A stretch of 17,533 nucleotides of DNA from JAFDVL01 sp031371805 (lineage in GTDB: Bacteria; Acidobacteriota; Blastocatellia; RBC074), in assembly GCA_031371805.1 (NCBI GenBank), contig JANMKB010000485.1, positions 1-17,533 of the forward strand, read 5' to 3'. Numbering within the stretch: the stretch's first letter is position 1; every line of letters begins with the position of its first letter. Made by a program: the position numbers and the translations under genes. This document shows positions 8,524 to 15,528 of this stretch, one piece after another. The notes under the pieces were generated by a model that saw only the letters and a list, made by a program, of their open reading frames with translations, did no database searches and was not told the DNA's origin.

Positions 8524-11500
8524 TTATTTAACGCTAATTTGTACGGCGTTGGCGCTCTTGCCGTCCACACTGAAATTCACATCCACTACCCCTTTACCCT
8601 GCAGGCTCCTGGGAATACGAAGATTGATTTGATCCAGACCGACAAAGTATGGCTGTAACCCCGCGTACAATACCTGGGCGTCAGTCCCACCGATAGCGGC
8701 AAGCACTTTGCTGTTGGCATTGCGATTACGAAGTCCTGTGCCAAAGAGAATCAGGATGACCTCTTCATCTGCTCCGCCCAGGTCAATGAACAGTGGTGCG
8801 ATTTGTCCGTTAGCGTATTGCATAATGGGTTCATCACCCACGATTTTGCCTGCCTTTACGCGGGTGACATAGCCTGCCGCAACACCATTCCCTGATGAAT
8901 CAGCGCTGAAGATGCCAGGATTTACGGCTTCAATCTGAACATTTTCCGTAAAGACAGTGCCATCATCTTTTGTCAATTCCAGCACCGCCGCACCTTGTGC
9001 GGCATCAGCCGGGATTTGATAATTCACCTGATATGGCGAAGCATAAAAGATTGGCGCAATAAATTCTTTACCGGCACTATCCCGAATTTTTATGTGTGCA
9101 TCACCAAGTGCGGTGGGTAAATTCACTGATTCGGCGGCTTCGGTATCACTGGTAAGGCCGATGCCAAATGCCGCAACAATCGAAGAAATGGCTAACGGTC
9201 CCGCTTTGTAATTCGCGGCCTGAACAGAGGTCAGGCTGCGCGGTGTTGAGTCACTGAGAACTCCCACCGCAAAAGCACTCGCCGCATCTTTCAATTTCGG
9301 CGGCGCATAGTCACGCGTGATCCAACCAACTGAGTTTGTCAGTCCGCAGTAATACGCATAATTATTACGCCACGTCGCCACACAAAATACTTTTTCTTCT
9401 CCTTTGCCACCGAGATAAGAAGAATAAATCGGTTTGCGATTAGTGTGAGCAAACTTGGCGATGAATCCGTCAATTGTACCGTTTAGCTGGTTAGAGAATG
9501 CGTCAATCGTGGGGAAATCCGCTGAACGAGTACGACCCGCAAAGTGGATTTCTCCGGCGTCATTGACAGCAATGCTGAAAGCGACATCGTCTTTTGAACC
9601 GCCCCAGTAAGTGGAAAACAGGATATTTTTTCCATTTGGTGTCAGCTTGGTAACAAACGCATCATCACGTCCGCTGGTGGGAGGGGCCAGTACTTCAGTT
9701 GTGCTTTCAGTTACATTCGTCACAGCGCTGCCGCCTAATTGTGCCTGCAACGGATCAACGACAGGGAAATTGGTGGAGTTCGTCAACCCTGTGACATACA
9801 CATTTTGGGCTGCGTCAACTGCAATCGCAAATGCGGCATCTTCACCGACGCCACCAAGATAAGTCGAGAAATCCAAACCTTGCCCGTTGGCGCTGATTCT
9901 GGTGGCGAATGCGTCAATCGTGCCGTTCAGTTTATTTTGGACAGCATTGACCGTCGGGAATTTGTCGGAGGTGGTGAAGCCCGCAACGTAAGCGTTGCCG
10001 CGCCGATCAACGGCGAGTCCAAACGCTGCCGATCCACCCTCAGGATTGCTGGTGGCTCCGGTTAAGGCGGTGGAATAAATCAAATTGCTGCCACTCGGAT
10101 TTAACTTGGCGACAAAGGCTTCGGTTGGCGCTTGTCCGAATTTATAAATAGGTGACGCGGTGGGGAAATCTTTGGAAAGTGTTTCGCCTGCCACATAAGC
10201 GTTGCCTTGTAAATCAACGCCAATACCCAGGCCGGTTTCCTCGCCAGCGCCCCCAAGAAAAGTTGAATAGACAAGGTTGTTGCCGGCTGCGTTTAGTTTG
10301 AGCACAAAGACATCTGTTTTCCCGGCATACTTAGTTTGATATGCGCCACGGGTAACAGGAAAGTCCTTATTGTCGGCGCTGCCTGTGACATAAGTGTTCC
10401 CCTGACGATCAACATCAATCGCAAAACCGACTTCTTCGCCGACTGCTCCGATATAAGTGTTGTACACCAACTCACCCGCGTTCGTTAGTTTTGTCACGAA
10501 AACGTGTGCCACGCCATTTCCCCCAATGGTGGGAGATTTGACCGAATAGGCAATACCCGTGATGTAGGAATTTCCCGCCAAATCAACTGCAATGCCGTTG
10601 CCAATCGTGTCATCAGCCGTACCCCATGCGGTGGCATAGCTCAAAATTGGATCAATCACTAAGGCGTGAGCCGTATCATATGTACCAAGCGTAAAGCCAA
10701 CAGTCCTGCTGTTGCGCAGTTGATAGCTGGCGGCGATTTCCCGTCGTTGACCGGCAATTTCCTGATATACAACAGGTTTGTGATTGATGACCTGTCCCGC
10801 ATCGGTGGCAATGACTAAATCACCATTTGGATTGAGGCTGATCTTTTTTGCGCCCTTAAAATTTAAGGCAATCGCACTGGGGTTCGCCCCTGCTTTGACG
10901 ACGAAATCGTACTCAAGGTTTTGCTGGTTGCCGTAATACACCAAATCAATGCCTGGATACAGAGCGTTGTATTTGACTTTCGCAAAATGGCTCACATCTT
11001 TGTGCCATTGCGCTGGATTGTTTCCGATGATGTAATTTGATTTACTGGCTAGTACATCTATACCCTCAACCAGTGCATTCTTATTGGCATGGGCAAACTC
11101 CATTATCAGTGGATTGTGCCTGGATTGAATTTTTGAAATATTCGTGTCTGTACGGCGTGATGGAATATGTCGCGCCAGAATGTCATCACGCGATGTGAAT
11201 CGTGCCGAGCGTGGCGCGGCAGCCGATAAAATTGCCGCAGTTTTGGTCAAACGCAAATTATGGCCTTGCCCGCGCGCAATAAATTTCGTGTCAGCAGCGG
11301 CCTGCCCTTCATTTGCCTCAAAAAAGATTGGCATTTGCTGTAGTGCTTTAACGGAATTCGGTTGTTTGCGTTGTTGCGGTGGAAGCTTTGTTTCTCCACC
11401 TGGCGTATTCGCTACTCCCAGAGTGGCGAATGGCGCATAAAGTAAGGACGTTGAGAGTATATGAGTAAGAAGTTTACGCGAACGCTTTGTGGCTTTCGTG

Positions 11501-11538
11501 CGTATGAGATCACCAAAGAAGTACATTCGATCCAACAT
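8524..11538 (-). CDS. Large secreted SBBP beta-propeller protein with acidobacterial C-terminal domain (TIGR03437 type)
   Basis: The open frame reaches back to 11661, but the likely start is the ATG at 11538 (MLDRMYFF), which has GGAG seven bases upstream and puts the signal peptide near the N-terminus; this gives 1004 residues. The signal has a long basic n-region and a hydrophobic core LLTHILSTSLLYAPFATLGVA ending near residue 43. Residues 70-300 match the N-terminal module often found before SBBP repeats (FFEANEGQA at 72; YNALYPGIDLVYYG at 190). Seven blade repeats follow (about 300-735), each with a core like IAVDLAGNSYITG and YSTFLGG; the last (VATWRNNYAYYCG) is degenerate. The C-terminal 240 residues carry FYASPYQVNYQIPADAAQGA (831-850) and ILFGTGLRN (930-938), the TIGR03437 signature widespread in Acidobacteriota. 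The role is probably extracellular adhesion or binding; no catalytic motif is seen. It heads the unit with the FecR-domain gene. Confidence 0.9.
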   Translation of the reverse strand: MLDRMYFFGDLIRTKATKRSRKLLTHILSTSLLYAPFATLGVANTPGGETKLPPQQRKQPNSVKALQQMPIFFEANEGQAAADTKFIARGQGHNLRLTKTAAILSAAAPRSARFTSRDDILARHIPSRRTDTNISKIQSRHNPLIMEFAHANKNALVEGIDVLASKSNYIIGNNPAQWHKDVSHFAKVKYNALYPGIDLVYYGNQQNLEYDFVVKAGANPSAIALNFKGAKKISLNPNGDLVIATDAGQVINHKPVVYQEIAGQRREIAASYQLRNSRTVGFTLGTYDTAHALVIDPILSYATAWGTADDTIGNGIAVDLAGNSYITGIAYSVKSPTIGGNGVAHVFVTKLTNAGELVYNTYIGAVGEEVGFAIDVDRQGNTYVTGSADNKDFPVTRGAYQTKYAGKTDVFVLKLNAAGNNLVYSTFLGGAGEETGLGIGVDLQGNAYVAGETLSKDFPTASPIYKFGQAPTEAFVAKLNPSGSNLIYSTALTGATSNPEGGSAAFGLAVDRRGNAYVAGFTTSDKFPTVNAVQNKLNGTIDAFATRISANGQGLDFSTYLGGVGEDAAFAIAVDAAQNVYVTGLTNSTNFPVVDPLQAQLGGSAVTNVTESTTEVLAPPTSGRDDAFVTKLTPNGKNILFSTYWGGSKDDVAFSIAVNDAGEIHFAGRTRSADFPTIDAFSNQLNGTIDGFIAKFAHTNRKPIYSSYLGGKGEEKVFCVATWRNNYAYYCGLTNSVGWITRDYAPPKLKDAASAFAVGVLSDSTPRSLTSVQAANYKAGPLAISSIVAAFGIGLTSDTEAAESVNLPTALGDAHIKIRDSAGKEFIAPIFYASPYQVNYQIPADAAQGAAVLELTKDDGTVFTENVQIEAVNPGIFSADSSGNGVAAGYVTRVKAGKIVGDEPIMQYANGQIAPLFIDLGGADEEVILILFGTGLRNRNANSKVLAAIGGTDAQVLYAGLQPYFVGLDQINLRIPRSLQGKGVVDVNFSVDGKSANAVQISVK

Positions 11539-11595
11539 AATCGGTCTCCAGGTTAGTACCTGCCTCCTTGTCTTGTTTGATTTAGCACAAGACAA
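11539..11595 (-). promoter_or_regulatory. Structured mRNA leader of the SBBP gene
   Basis: On the minus strand a perfect 9-base inverted repeat, TTGTCTTGT (11568-11576) with ACAAGACAA (11587-11595), is followed directly by AAGGAGG (11563-11569). A second small hairpin, CAGGT/ACCTG (11549-11562), touches the GGAG (11546-11549) that serves the ATG at 11538. The AAGGAGG has no start codon at a usable distance. The arrangement suggests translational control but matches no riboswitch class I recognise. Confidence 0.4.
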
Positions 11596-12127
11596 ATCAA
11601 TTCGACAGATAATCATTCTTAATGGCAGGAATTGAGAATGGACTCTGGCACTGCAAGACATTTACAACGGCATCTGCCTTTGTAGAGAACCATCCCAAAC
11701 CTATATCCACAAAATCACTTGATTTTGCCCAGGCAGTAAAACTTACCGCACATCTGAAACAGGTAGTAGCTGTTCAATCCATGATTCTGCGCGTGAAATC
11801 TCACACGAGGAAGCGAATCAATATTATAGGGGGATACCACTGCTAAAGAATAAACCAAGGCTGACCGGACGAATGGTTCACTTGTCTAGTATTATAAATT
11901 AATAATTATGTTAACTGACGAGCAATACTCTAGGCATAGGCGATAATTTAGTCAAGCCCGAATTGCAGCACTATGAATATTTAATAGAAATAAAACACAG
12001 GAAAGCGCTTTGCTGCGACCTCCGTAGTTGCTGGCAAAAAAGCGCTGAGTAATTTGCGCCGTTTTGAACCCACTTCTGTAGTGCTTGAAAACCCGCTTAC
12101 CCTGTTCCATTTTGTGCAACCGTTCTT
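11596..12127. other. Non-coding intergenic region between divergent SBBP and hmgA genes
   Basis: About 530 bases without a supported gene. Short open frames at 11622-11846 (plus) and 11952-12143 (minus) lack Shine-Dalgarno sequences and recognisable domains. The stretch 11885-12000 is AT-rich. An 8-base perfect inverted repeat, AGCGCTTT at 12004-12011 and AAAGCGCT at 12039-12046, is the clearest structure. Another imperfect one, CATTCT/AGAATG, spans 11614-11640. The promoter of the SBBP gene should lie at the left end, but no good -35/-10 pair was found. Confidence 0.5.
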
Positions 12128-12156
12128 TTGACATTGGCGTCACTGCGCGATAGAAA
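12128..12156 (+). promoter_or_regulatory. Candidate sigma-70 promoter of hmgA
   Basis: A perfect TTGACA (12128-12133) is followed after exactly 17 bases by TAGAAA (12151-12156). The predicted start of transcription, near 12163, would leave only about 12 bases before the hmgA ATG, just enough to include the GGGGGA Shine-Dalgarno-like sequence. The short leader lowers confidence. Confidence 0.4.
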
Positions 12157-12174
12157 AGGCGCGGGGGAAAATTT

Positions 12175-13458
12175 ATGACGCAATATCAATCAGGGTTCGG
12201 CAATGAGTTCGCTACGGAAGTGCTGGCCGGAGCTTTACCACACGGTCAGAATTCTCCGCAACGGGCGCCGCTTGGTTTGTATGCCGAACAATTCAGCGGC
12301 ACAGCGTTCACGGCTCCGCGCTCACTCAATCGGCGGACGTGGACGTATCGCCTGCGCCCTTCGGTCACGCACCAGCCCTTCCGGCAAATTTCCAATGGAT
12401 TATGGCGCAGCACGCCATTTAACGAAGTCGCCGCACCACCAAATCAATTGCGCTGGAACCCTATTCCGTTTCCGAGTGAGGAAAAAGATTTTATTGACAG
12501 CCTCGTGACGATAGCGGGCAATGGCGATTTGACGATGCACGCGGGAGTTGGCATTCATCTTTACGCCGCCAACGCCGATATGCAGAATCGCTTTTTTTAC
12601 AATGCTGATGGCGAAATGTTGATCGTGCCGCAGCTTGGAAAATTAGTCATTTGCACTGAACTTGGCATTCTTGAAGTCAGTCCGAACGAAATTTGTGTGT
12701 TGCCGCGCGGGTTGAAATTTCGCGTCGCATTGCCAGATGGCACAGCACGCGGTTATGTCTGTGAAAATTATGGCGCGATGTTTCGCCTGCCGGAGCTGGG
12801 GCCGATTGGCGCGAATGGTTTGGCGAATGCCCGCGATTTTCTGACCCCGGTTGCCGCTTATGAAGATCGTGAAGGCGACTACAAAATCATCGCCAAATTT
12901 CAGGGCAATTTGTGGGAAGCTGCGATAGATCATTCGCCGCTTGATGTCGTCGCGTGGCACGGCAACTATGCGCCTTACAAATATGATCTGGCGCACTTCA
13001 ATACAATCAATACAGTCAGCTTCGATCATCCTGATCCTTCGATTTTTACAGTGCTGACATCGCCTTCGGAAATTGCCGGAACCGCGAATGCAGATTTTGT
13101 AATTTTCCCGCCGCGCTGGATGGTAGCCGAAAAAACTTTTCGTCCGCCCTGGTTTCATCGCAATATGATGAGCGAATATATGGGCTTGATTCATGGGGCT
13201 TATGATGCGAAGGCTGAAGGCTTTGTGCCGGGCGGCGCGAGCCTGCACAACTGTATGTCCGCGCACGGGCCAGACGCGGAAACATTTGCCAAAGCTAGTG
13301 AGGCCGAGCTTGCGCCGCATTACATCCGCGACACGATGGCGTTTATGTTCGAGACGCGATTTGTCATTCGCCCCACAAAATTCGCGCTGGAAACCGCAGC
13401 GTTGCAACGCGATTATCACGAATGCTGGCAGGGACTGAAAAAGAATTTTCCGGCGTAG
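12175..13458 (+). CDS. hmgA: Homogentisate 1,2-dioxygenase
   Basis: A 427-residue non-haem iron enzyme that opens the aromatic ring of homogentisate with O2 to give maleylacetoacetate, the central step of tyrosine and phenylalanine breakdown in the cytoplasm. The N-terminus YQSGFGNEFATE and the following LPHGQNSPQ are diagnostic. Iron ligands are present with the exact spacing of the human enzyme (His335, Glu341, His371): His328 and Glu334 in WFHRNMMSEYMGLIHG, and His364 in CMSAHGPD. The proposed catalytic base corresponds to His285 in FDHPDPSIFTV. Length is normal for the bacterial family. The ATG at 12175 is preceded by GGGGGAAAA. It is followed 104 bases later by fahA in the same direction, forming a catabolic pair. 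No regulator gene is next to it. Confidence 0.97.
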   Translation: MTQYQSGFGNEFATEVLAGALPHGQNSPQRAPLGLYAEQFSGTAFTAPRSLNRRTWTYRLRPSVTHQPFRQISNGLWRSTPFNEVAAPPNQLRWNPIPFPSEEKDFIDSLVTIAGNGDLTMHAGVGIHLYAANADMQNRFFYNADGEMLIVPQLGKLVICTELGILEVSPNEICVLPRGLKFRVALPDGTARGYVCENYGAMFRLPELGPIGANGLANARDFLTPVAAYEDREGDYKIIAKFQGNLWEAAIDHSPLDVVAWHGNYAPYKYDLAHFNTINTVSFDHPDPSIFTVLTSPSEIAGTANADFVIFPPRWMVAEKTFRPPWFHRNMMSEYMGLIHGAYDAKAEGFVPGGASLHNCMSAHGPDAETFAKASEAELAPHYIRDTMAFMFETRFVIRPTKFALETAALQRDYHECWQGLKKNFPA

Positions 13459-13459
13459 C

Positions 13460-13476
13460 GCGGGCTGCCAGCCCGC
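13460..13476. repeat. REP-like palindrome, first copy
   Basis: GCGGGCT-gcc-AGCCCGC is a perfect 7-base palindrome starting two bases after the hmgA stop codon. A second, slightly different copy in opposite orientation lies at 13534-13550. In RNA each would fold as a tight GC hairpin, which could stabilise or separate the hmgA message from that of fahA. Confidence 0.6.
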
Positions 13477-13533
13477 AAGCTGAGAATTCAGGTAGCAGTT
13501 TATTCCAAAAAAATTGCGATGAACGCCTCGAAC

Positions 13534-13550
13534 GCAGGCTGGCAGCCCGC
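13534..13550. repeat. REP-like palindrome, second copy in inverted orientation
   Basis: GCAGGCT-ggc-AGCCCGC is the inverted partner of the element at 13460-13476. Its reverse complement, GCGGGCTGCCAGCCTGC, differs from the first copy at one base. It ends 12 bases before the fahA ATG, so a hairpin there would sit in the ribosome landing zone. Confidence 0.6.
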
Positions 13551-13562
13551 TATACGATATTT

Positions 13563-14900
13563 ATGATCTATTCCATCAACGAAACACACGATCCGAATTT
13601 AAGCAGCTGGGTTGAATCTGCAAATGATCCAAACACCGATTTCCCGATTCAAAATTTACCGCTGGGGTTATTTGATAGATTTGATTCCGGCAGCAAAAGG
13701 CATATAGGGATAGCCATTGGCGATCAGGTGCTTGATTTGACTGAGTGTTGTAAAGCCAATCTGCTCGGAATCCCTGAAAATATAAGTTGGGTACTTTCAG
13801 ATGGTCTCAACAGACTGATGGAGCTTGATCAGGTAATAAAGTTTAATTTACGTGGGCAGGCAATAGCGTTGTTACGAGAAGGCAGCACAATTATTCAGTC
13901 ATATCATAACGAGCATCCTCATAAAATTAGCTTGCTCGTCCCAATGTCAGATACTTTTCCCCGTATTCCTGCTGATATTGGCGATTACACCGATTTCTAC
14001 GCCTCAATTTTCCACGCTACAAATATTGGCAAAATGTTTCGCCCTGACAATCCGCTGTTGCCAAATTACAAACACATGCCAATTGGTTATCACGGACGCG
14101 CTTCATCCGTCGTCGTCAGCGGCACGCCGATTCGTCGTCCGTGTGGGCAAACAAAATCGGATGACGAAGCCGCTCCGAAATTTGGCCCGAGCCGCGTACT
14201 GGATTACGAAATTGAATTAGGATTTTTTGTGGGGCAGGGAAATAACCTCGGCGAGCCTGTCAGCATTGCCGAAGCTGAAGAGTATATCTTCGGTTTGTGT
14301 CTGGTGAATGACTGGTCGGCGCGTGATTTGCAACGCTGGGAATATCAACCGCTGGGGCCGTTTTTGGCCAAGAGTTTTGCAACTTCGATTTCACCCTGGA
14401 TTGTGACGATGGAAGCGCTTGCACCCTTTCGCCTGCCAGCTTTTGCTCGCGCTGAAGATGATCCTGAGCCGTTGCCGTATCTTAACTCCCCAGCCAATCG
14501 TGAAAGTGGCGGCTTTGACATAAACTTTGATCTTTATCTGTCAACCGAGAAAATGCGCACACAAAATCTGGAGCCATTTAAACTGGTCAGCACCAACGCC
14601 AAAAATCTTTACTGGACACTGGCGCAAATGCTTACGCATCACACCAGCAATGGTTGCAACCTGCGCCCCGGTGATTTAATTGCCAGCGGCACAATTTCTG
14701 GCGAGCAGAAAAACTCTTACGGATCGTTAATGGAATTCACCTGGCAGGGAACGCAATCCATCGAATTACCGAGCGGCGAATTACGCAAATTTCTGGCCGA
14801 TGGCGACGAAGTAATACTGCGCGGCTATTGTGAGCGAGAGGGCTTTCGACGCATTGGCTTTGGCGAATGCCGCGCCATTATTTTACCCGCCAAACAATAA
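13563..14900 (+). CDS. fahA: Fumarylacetoacetase
   Basis: Hydrolyses 4-fumarylacetoacetate to fumarate and acetoacetate, the last step of homogentisate breakdown. The open frame extends back to 13422 inside hmgA and through the REP-like palindromes, but the protein begins at the ATG at 13563 (MIYSINETHDPN), giving 445 residues. An N-terminal domain (about 1-135) precedes the catalytic FAH domain. Metal and active-site residues line up with the mouse enzyme: Asp144 in DYTDFY, His151 in FHATNIG, Glu216 and Glu218 in DYEIELGFF, and Asp250, Arg254 and Gln257 in NDWSARDLQ, with Lys270 in LAKSF. No Shine-Dalgarno sequence is visible, and a hairpin-forming repeat lies just upstream, so initiation may be weak or coupled. 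Codon usage in the N-terminal domain differs from the rest. It is convergent with the small membrane protein gene. Confidence 0.95.
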   Translation: MIYSINETHDPNLSSWVESANDPNTDFPIQNLPLGLFDRFDSGSKRHIGIAIGDQVLDLTECCKANLLGIPENISWVLSDGLNRLMELDQVIKFNLRGQAIALLREGSTIIQSYHNEHPHKISLLVPMSDTFPRIPADIGDYTDFYASIFHATNIGKMFRPDNPLLPNYKHMPIGYHGRASSVVVSGTPIRRPCGQTKSDDEAAPKFGPSRVLDYEIELGFFVGQGNNLGEPVSIAEAEEYIFGLCLVNDWSARDLQRWEYQPLGPFLAKSFATSISPWIVTMEALAPFRLPAFARAEDDPEPLPYLNSPANRESGGFDINFDLYLSTEKMRTQNLEPFKLVSTNAKNLYWTLAQMLTHHTSNGCNLRPGDLIASGTISGEQKNSYGSLMEFTWQGTQSIELPSGELRKFLADGDEVILRGYCEREGFRRIGFGECRAIILPAKQ

Positions 14901-14923
14901 GCAGGTGATAAAAGTTCCTGCTT
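14899..14923 (+). terminator. Weak hairpin after fahA
   Basis: AAGCAGG (14899-14905) pairs with CCTGCTT (14917-14923), overlapping the fahA stop codon. There is no clear run of T after it on the plus strand, so it is only a possible terminator for the hmgA-fahA transcript. Confidence 0.3.
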
Positions 14924-14935
14924 CGGTGTGAACTA

Positions 14936-15373
14936 TTATCCTTCCTTCCGTAATTTTCCACCGACCAGTGCCGCAAAGAATCCTGTGAAGGGAATGAGGA
15001 AATTAAACCAGGTTGGGTTCTGGGCTTTTTGCATCGCCGCAGAATTATCAACAATGCCAATTCTAGCTTCGTGTGGATTTCCTTTCTGATATGCCAGAAT
15101 ACCCACCAGAAGCGTTAATACCAAAACGACAATGCCATACCAGAGAGCTGCTTTTGTATTCTTTGCAATGAGGACTGCGATGTAGCCGCCAATGACTACT
15201 GATACAAATCCGATCACAAAACTTCCCAGCAGCCAGCGGTTTGAAACATTGTAGAGTCCGGGCTTAAATGCTCCATCTGCCCCCAGCGCCAGATAAAAAA
15301 GCGTGTAGGTCAAAAACATACAAATTGCCATGACAATATAAGCGGCAATTACACTCAAAATATTTCGGATCAT
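14936..15373 (-). CDS. Small membrane protein of unknown function, four predicted helices
   Basis: A 145-residue hydrophobic protein with predicted transmembrane helices at about 5-27, 48-70, 74-93 and 120-140. Between helices three and four is a short polar loop (QKGNPHEARIGIVDNSAAMQ); the C-terminus is basic (KLRKEG). I recognise no family motif. The pattern resembles small uncharacterised integral membrane proteins common in Acidobacteriota and Bacteroidota. The ATG at 15373 has a very good Shine-Dalgarno sequence (AGGAGG, four bases away), so it is a real gene. It stands alone, divergent from the exported sugar isomerase gene and convergent with fahA. No function can be assigned. Confidence 0.75.
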   Translation of the reverse strand: MIRNILSVIAAYIVMAICMFLTYTLFYLALGADGAFKPGLYNVSNRWLLGSFVIGFVSVVIGGYIAVLIAKNTKAALWYGIVVLVLTLLVGILAYQKGNPHEARIGIVDNSAAMQKAQNPTWFNFLIPFTGFFAALVGGKLRKEG

Positions 15374-15418
15374 TTTCCCTCCTTTGAGTTAACGACTAAA
15401 TTTGTAACGAATGAAAGA

Positions 15419-15446
15419 AATATACATTAATGCAACGCGACTTCAA
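15419..15446 (-). promoter_or_regulatory. Candidate promoter of the small membrane protein gene
   Basis: On the minus strand TTGAAG (15441-15446) and TATATT (15419-15424, one mismatch to consensus) are separated by 16 bases. Transcription would start near 15412, about 40 bases before the ATG at 15373. Confidence 0.4.
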
Positions 15447-15451
15447 ATGAG

Positions 15452-15481
15452 TTGTGGTAAAGGGCGAAAGCGATTTATGAT
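15452..15481 (+). promoter_or_regulatory. Candidate promoter of the exported sugar isomerase gene
   Basis: TTGTGG (15452-15457) and TATGAT (15476-15481, one mismatch to TATAAT) are 18 bases apart, on the opposite strand from the promoter of the membrane protein gene. The start point would be near 15488, about 40 bases before the ATG at 15529. Confidence 0.38.
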
Positions 15482-15528
15482 TACTTTTGAATACTAAATC
15501 AGACATCCAATCAAACCATGAGGAAAAG

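Noticed and set aside
8010..8531. 173-residue plus-strand open frame
   Set aside because: Antisense shadow of the FecR-domain gene.
9400..10620. Direct nucleotide repeats in the SBBP gene, considered as a CRISPR-like or tandem array
   Set aside because: Repeat units are diverged, in frame and correspond to propeller blades of the encoded protein.
11539..11661. Longer start for the SBBP-repeat protein
   Set aside because: The extra 41 residues would put a basic, non-hydrophobic stretch ahead of the signal peptide; the ATG at 11538 has a proper Shine-Dalgarno sequence.
11952..12143. Minus-strand 63-residue open frame with a basic N-terminal half
   Set aside because: No Shine-Dalgarno sequence, no known domain, overlaps the hmgA promoter; the tail is unstructured hydrophobic sequence. 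Coding status unsupported.
12643..13419. 258-residue minus-strand open frame
   Set aside because: Antisense shadow of hmgA; the plus-strand protein has all its active-site residues.
13422..13562. N-terminal extension of fumarylacetoacetase (47 residues)
   Set aside because: It overlaps the hmgA end and runs through both palindromes; the family N-terminus begins at MIYSINETHD, so the extension is an open-frame artefact.
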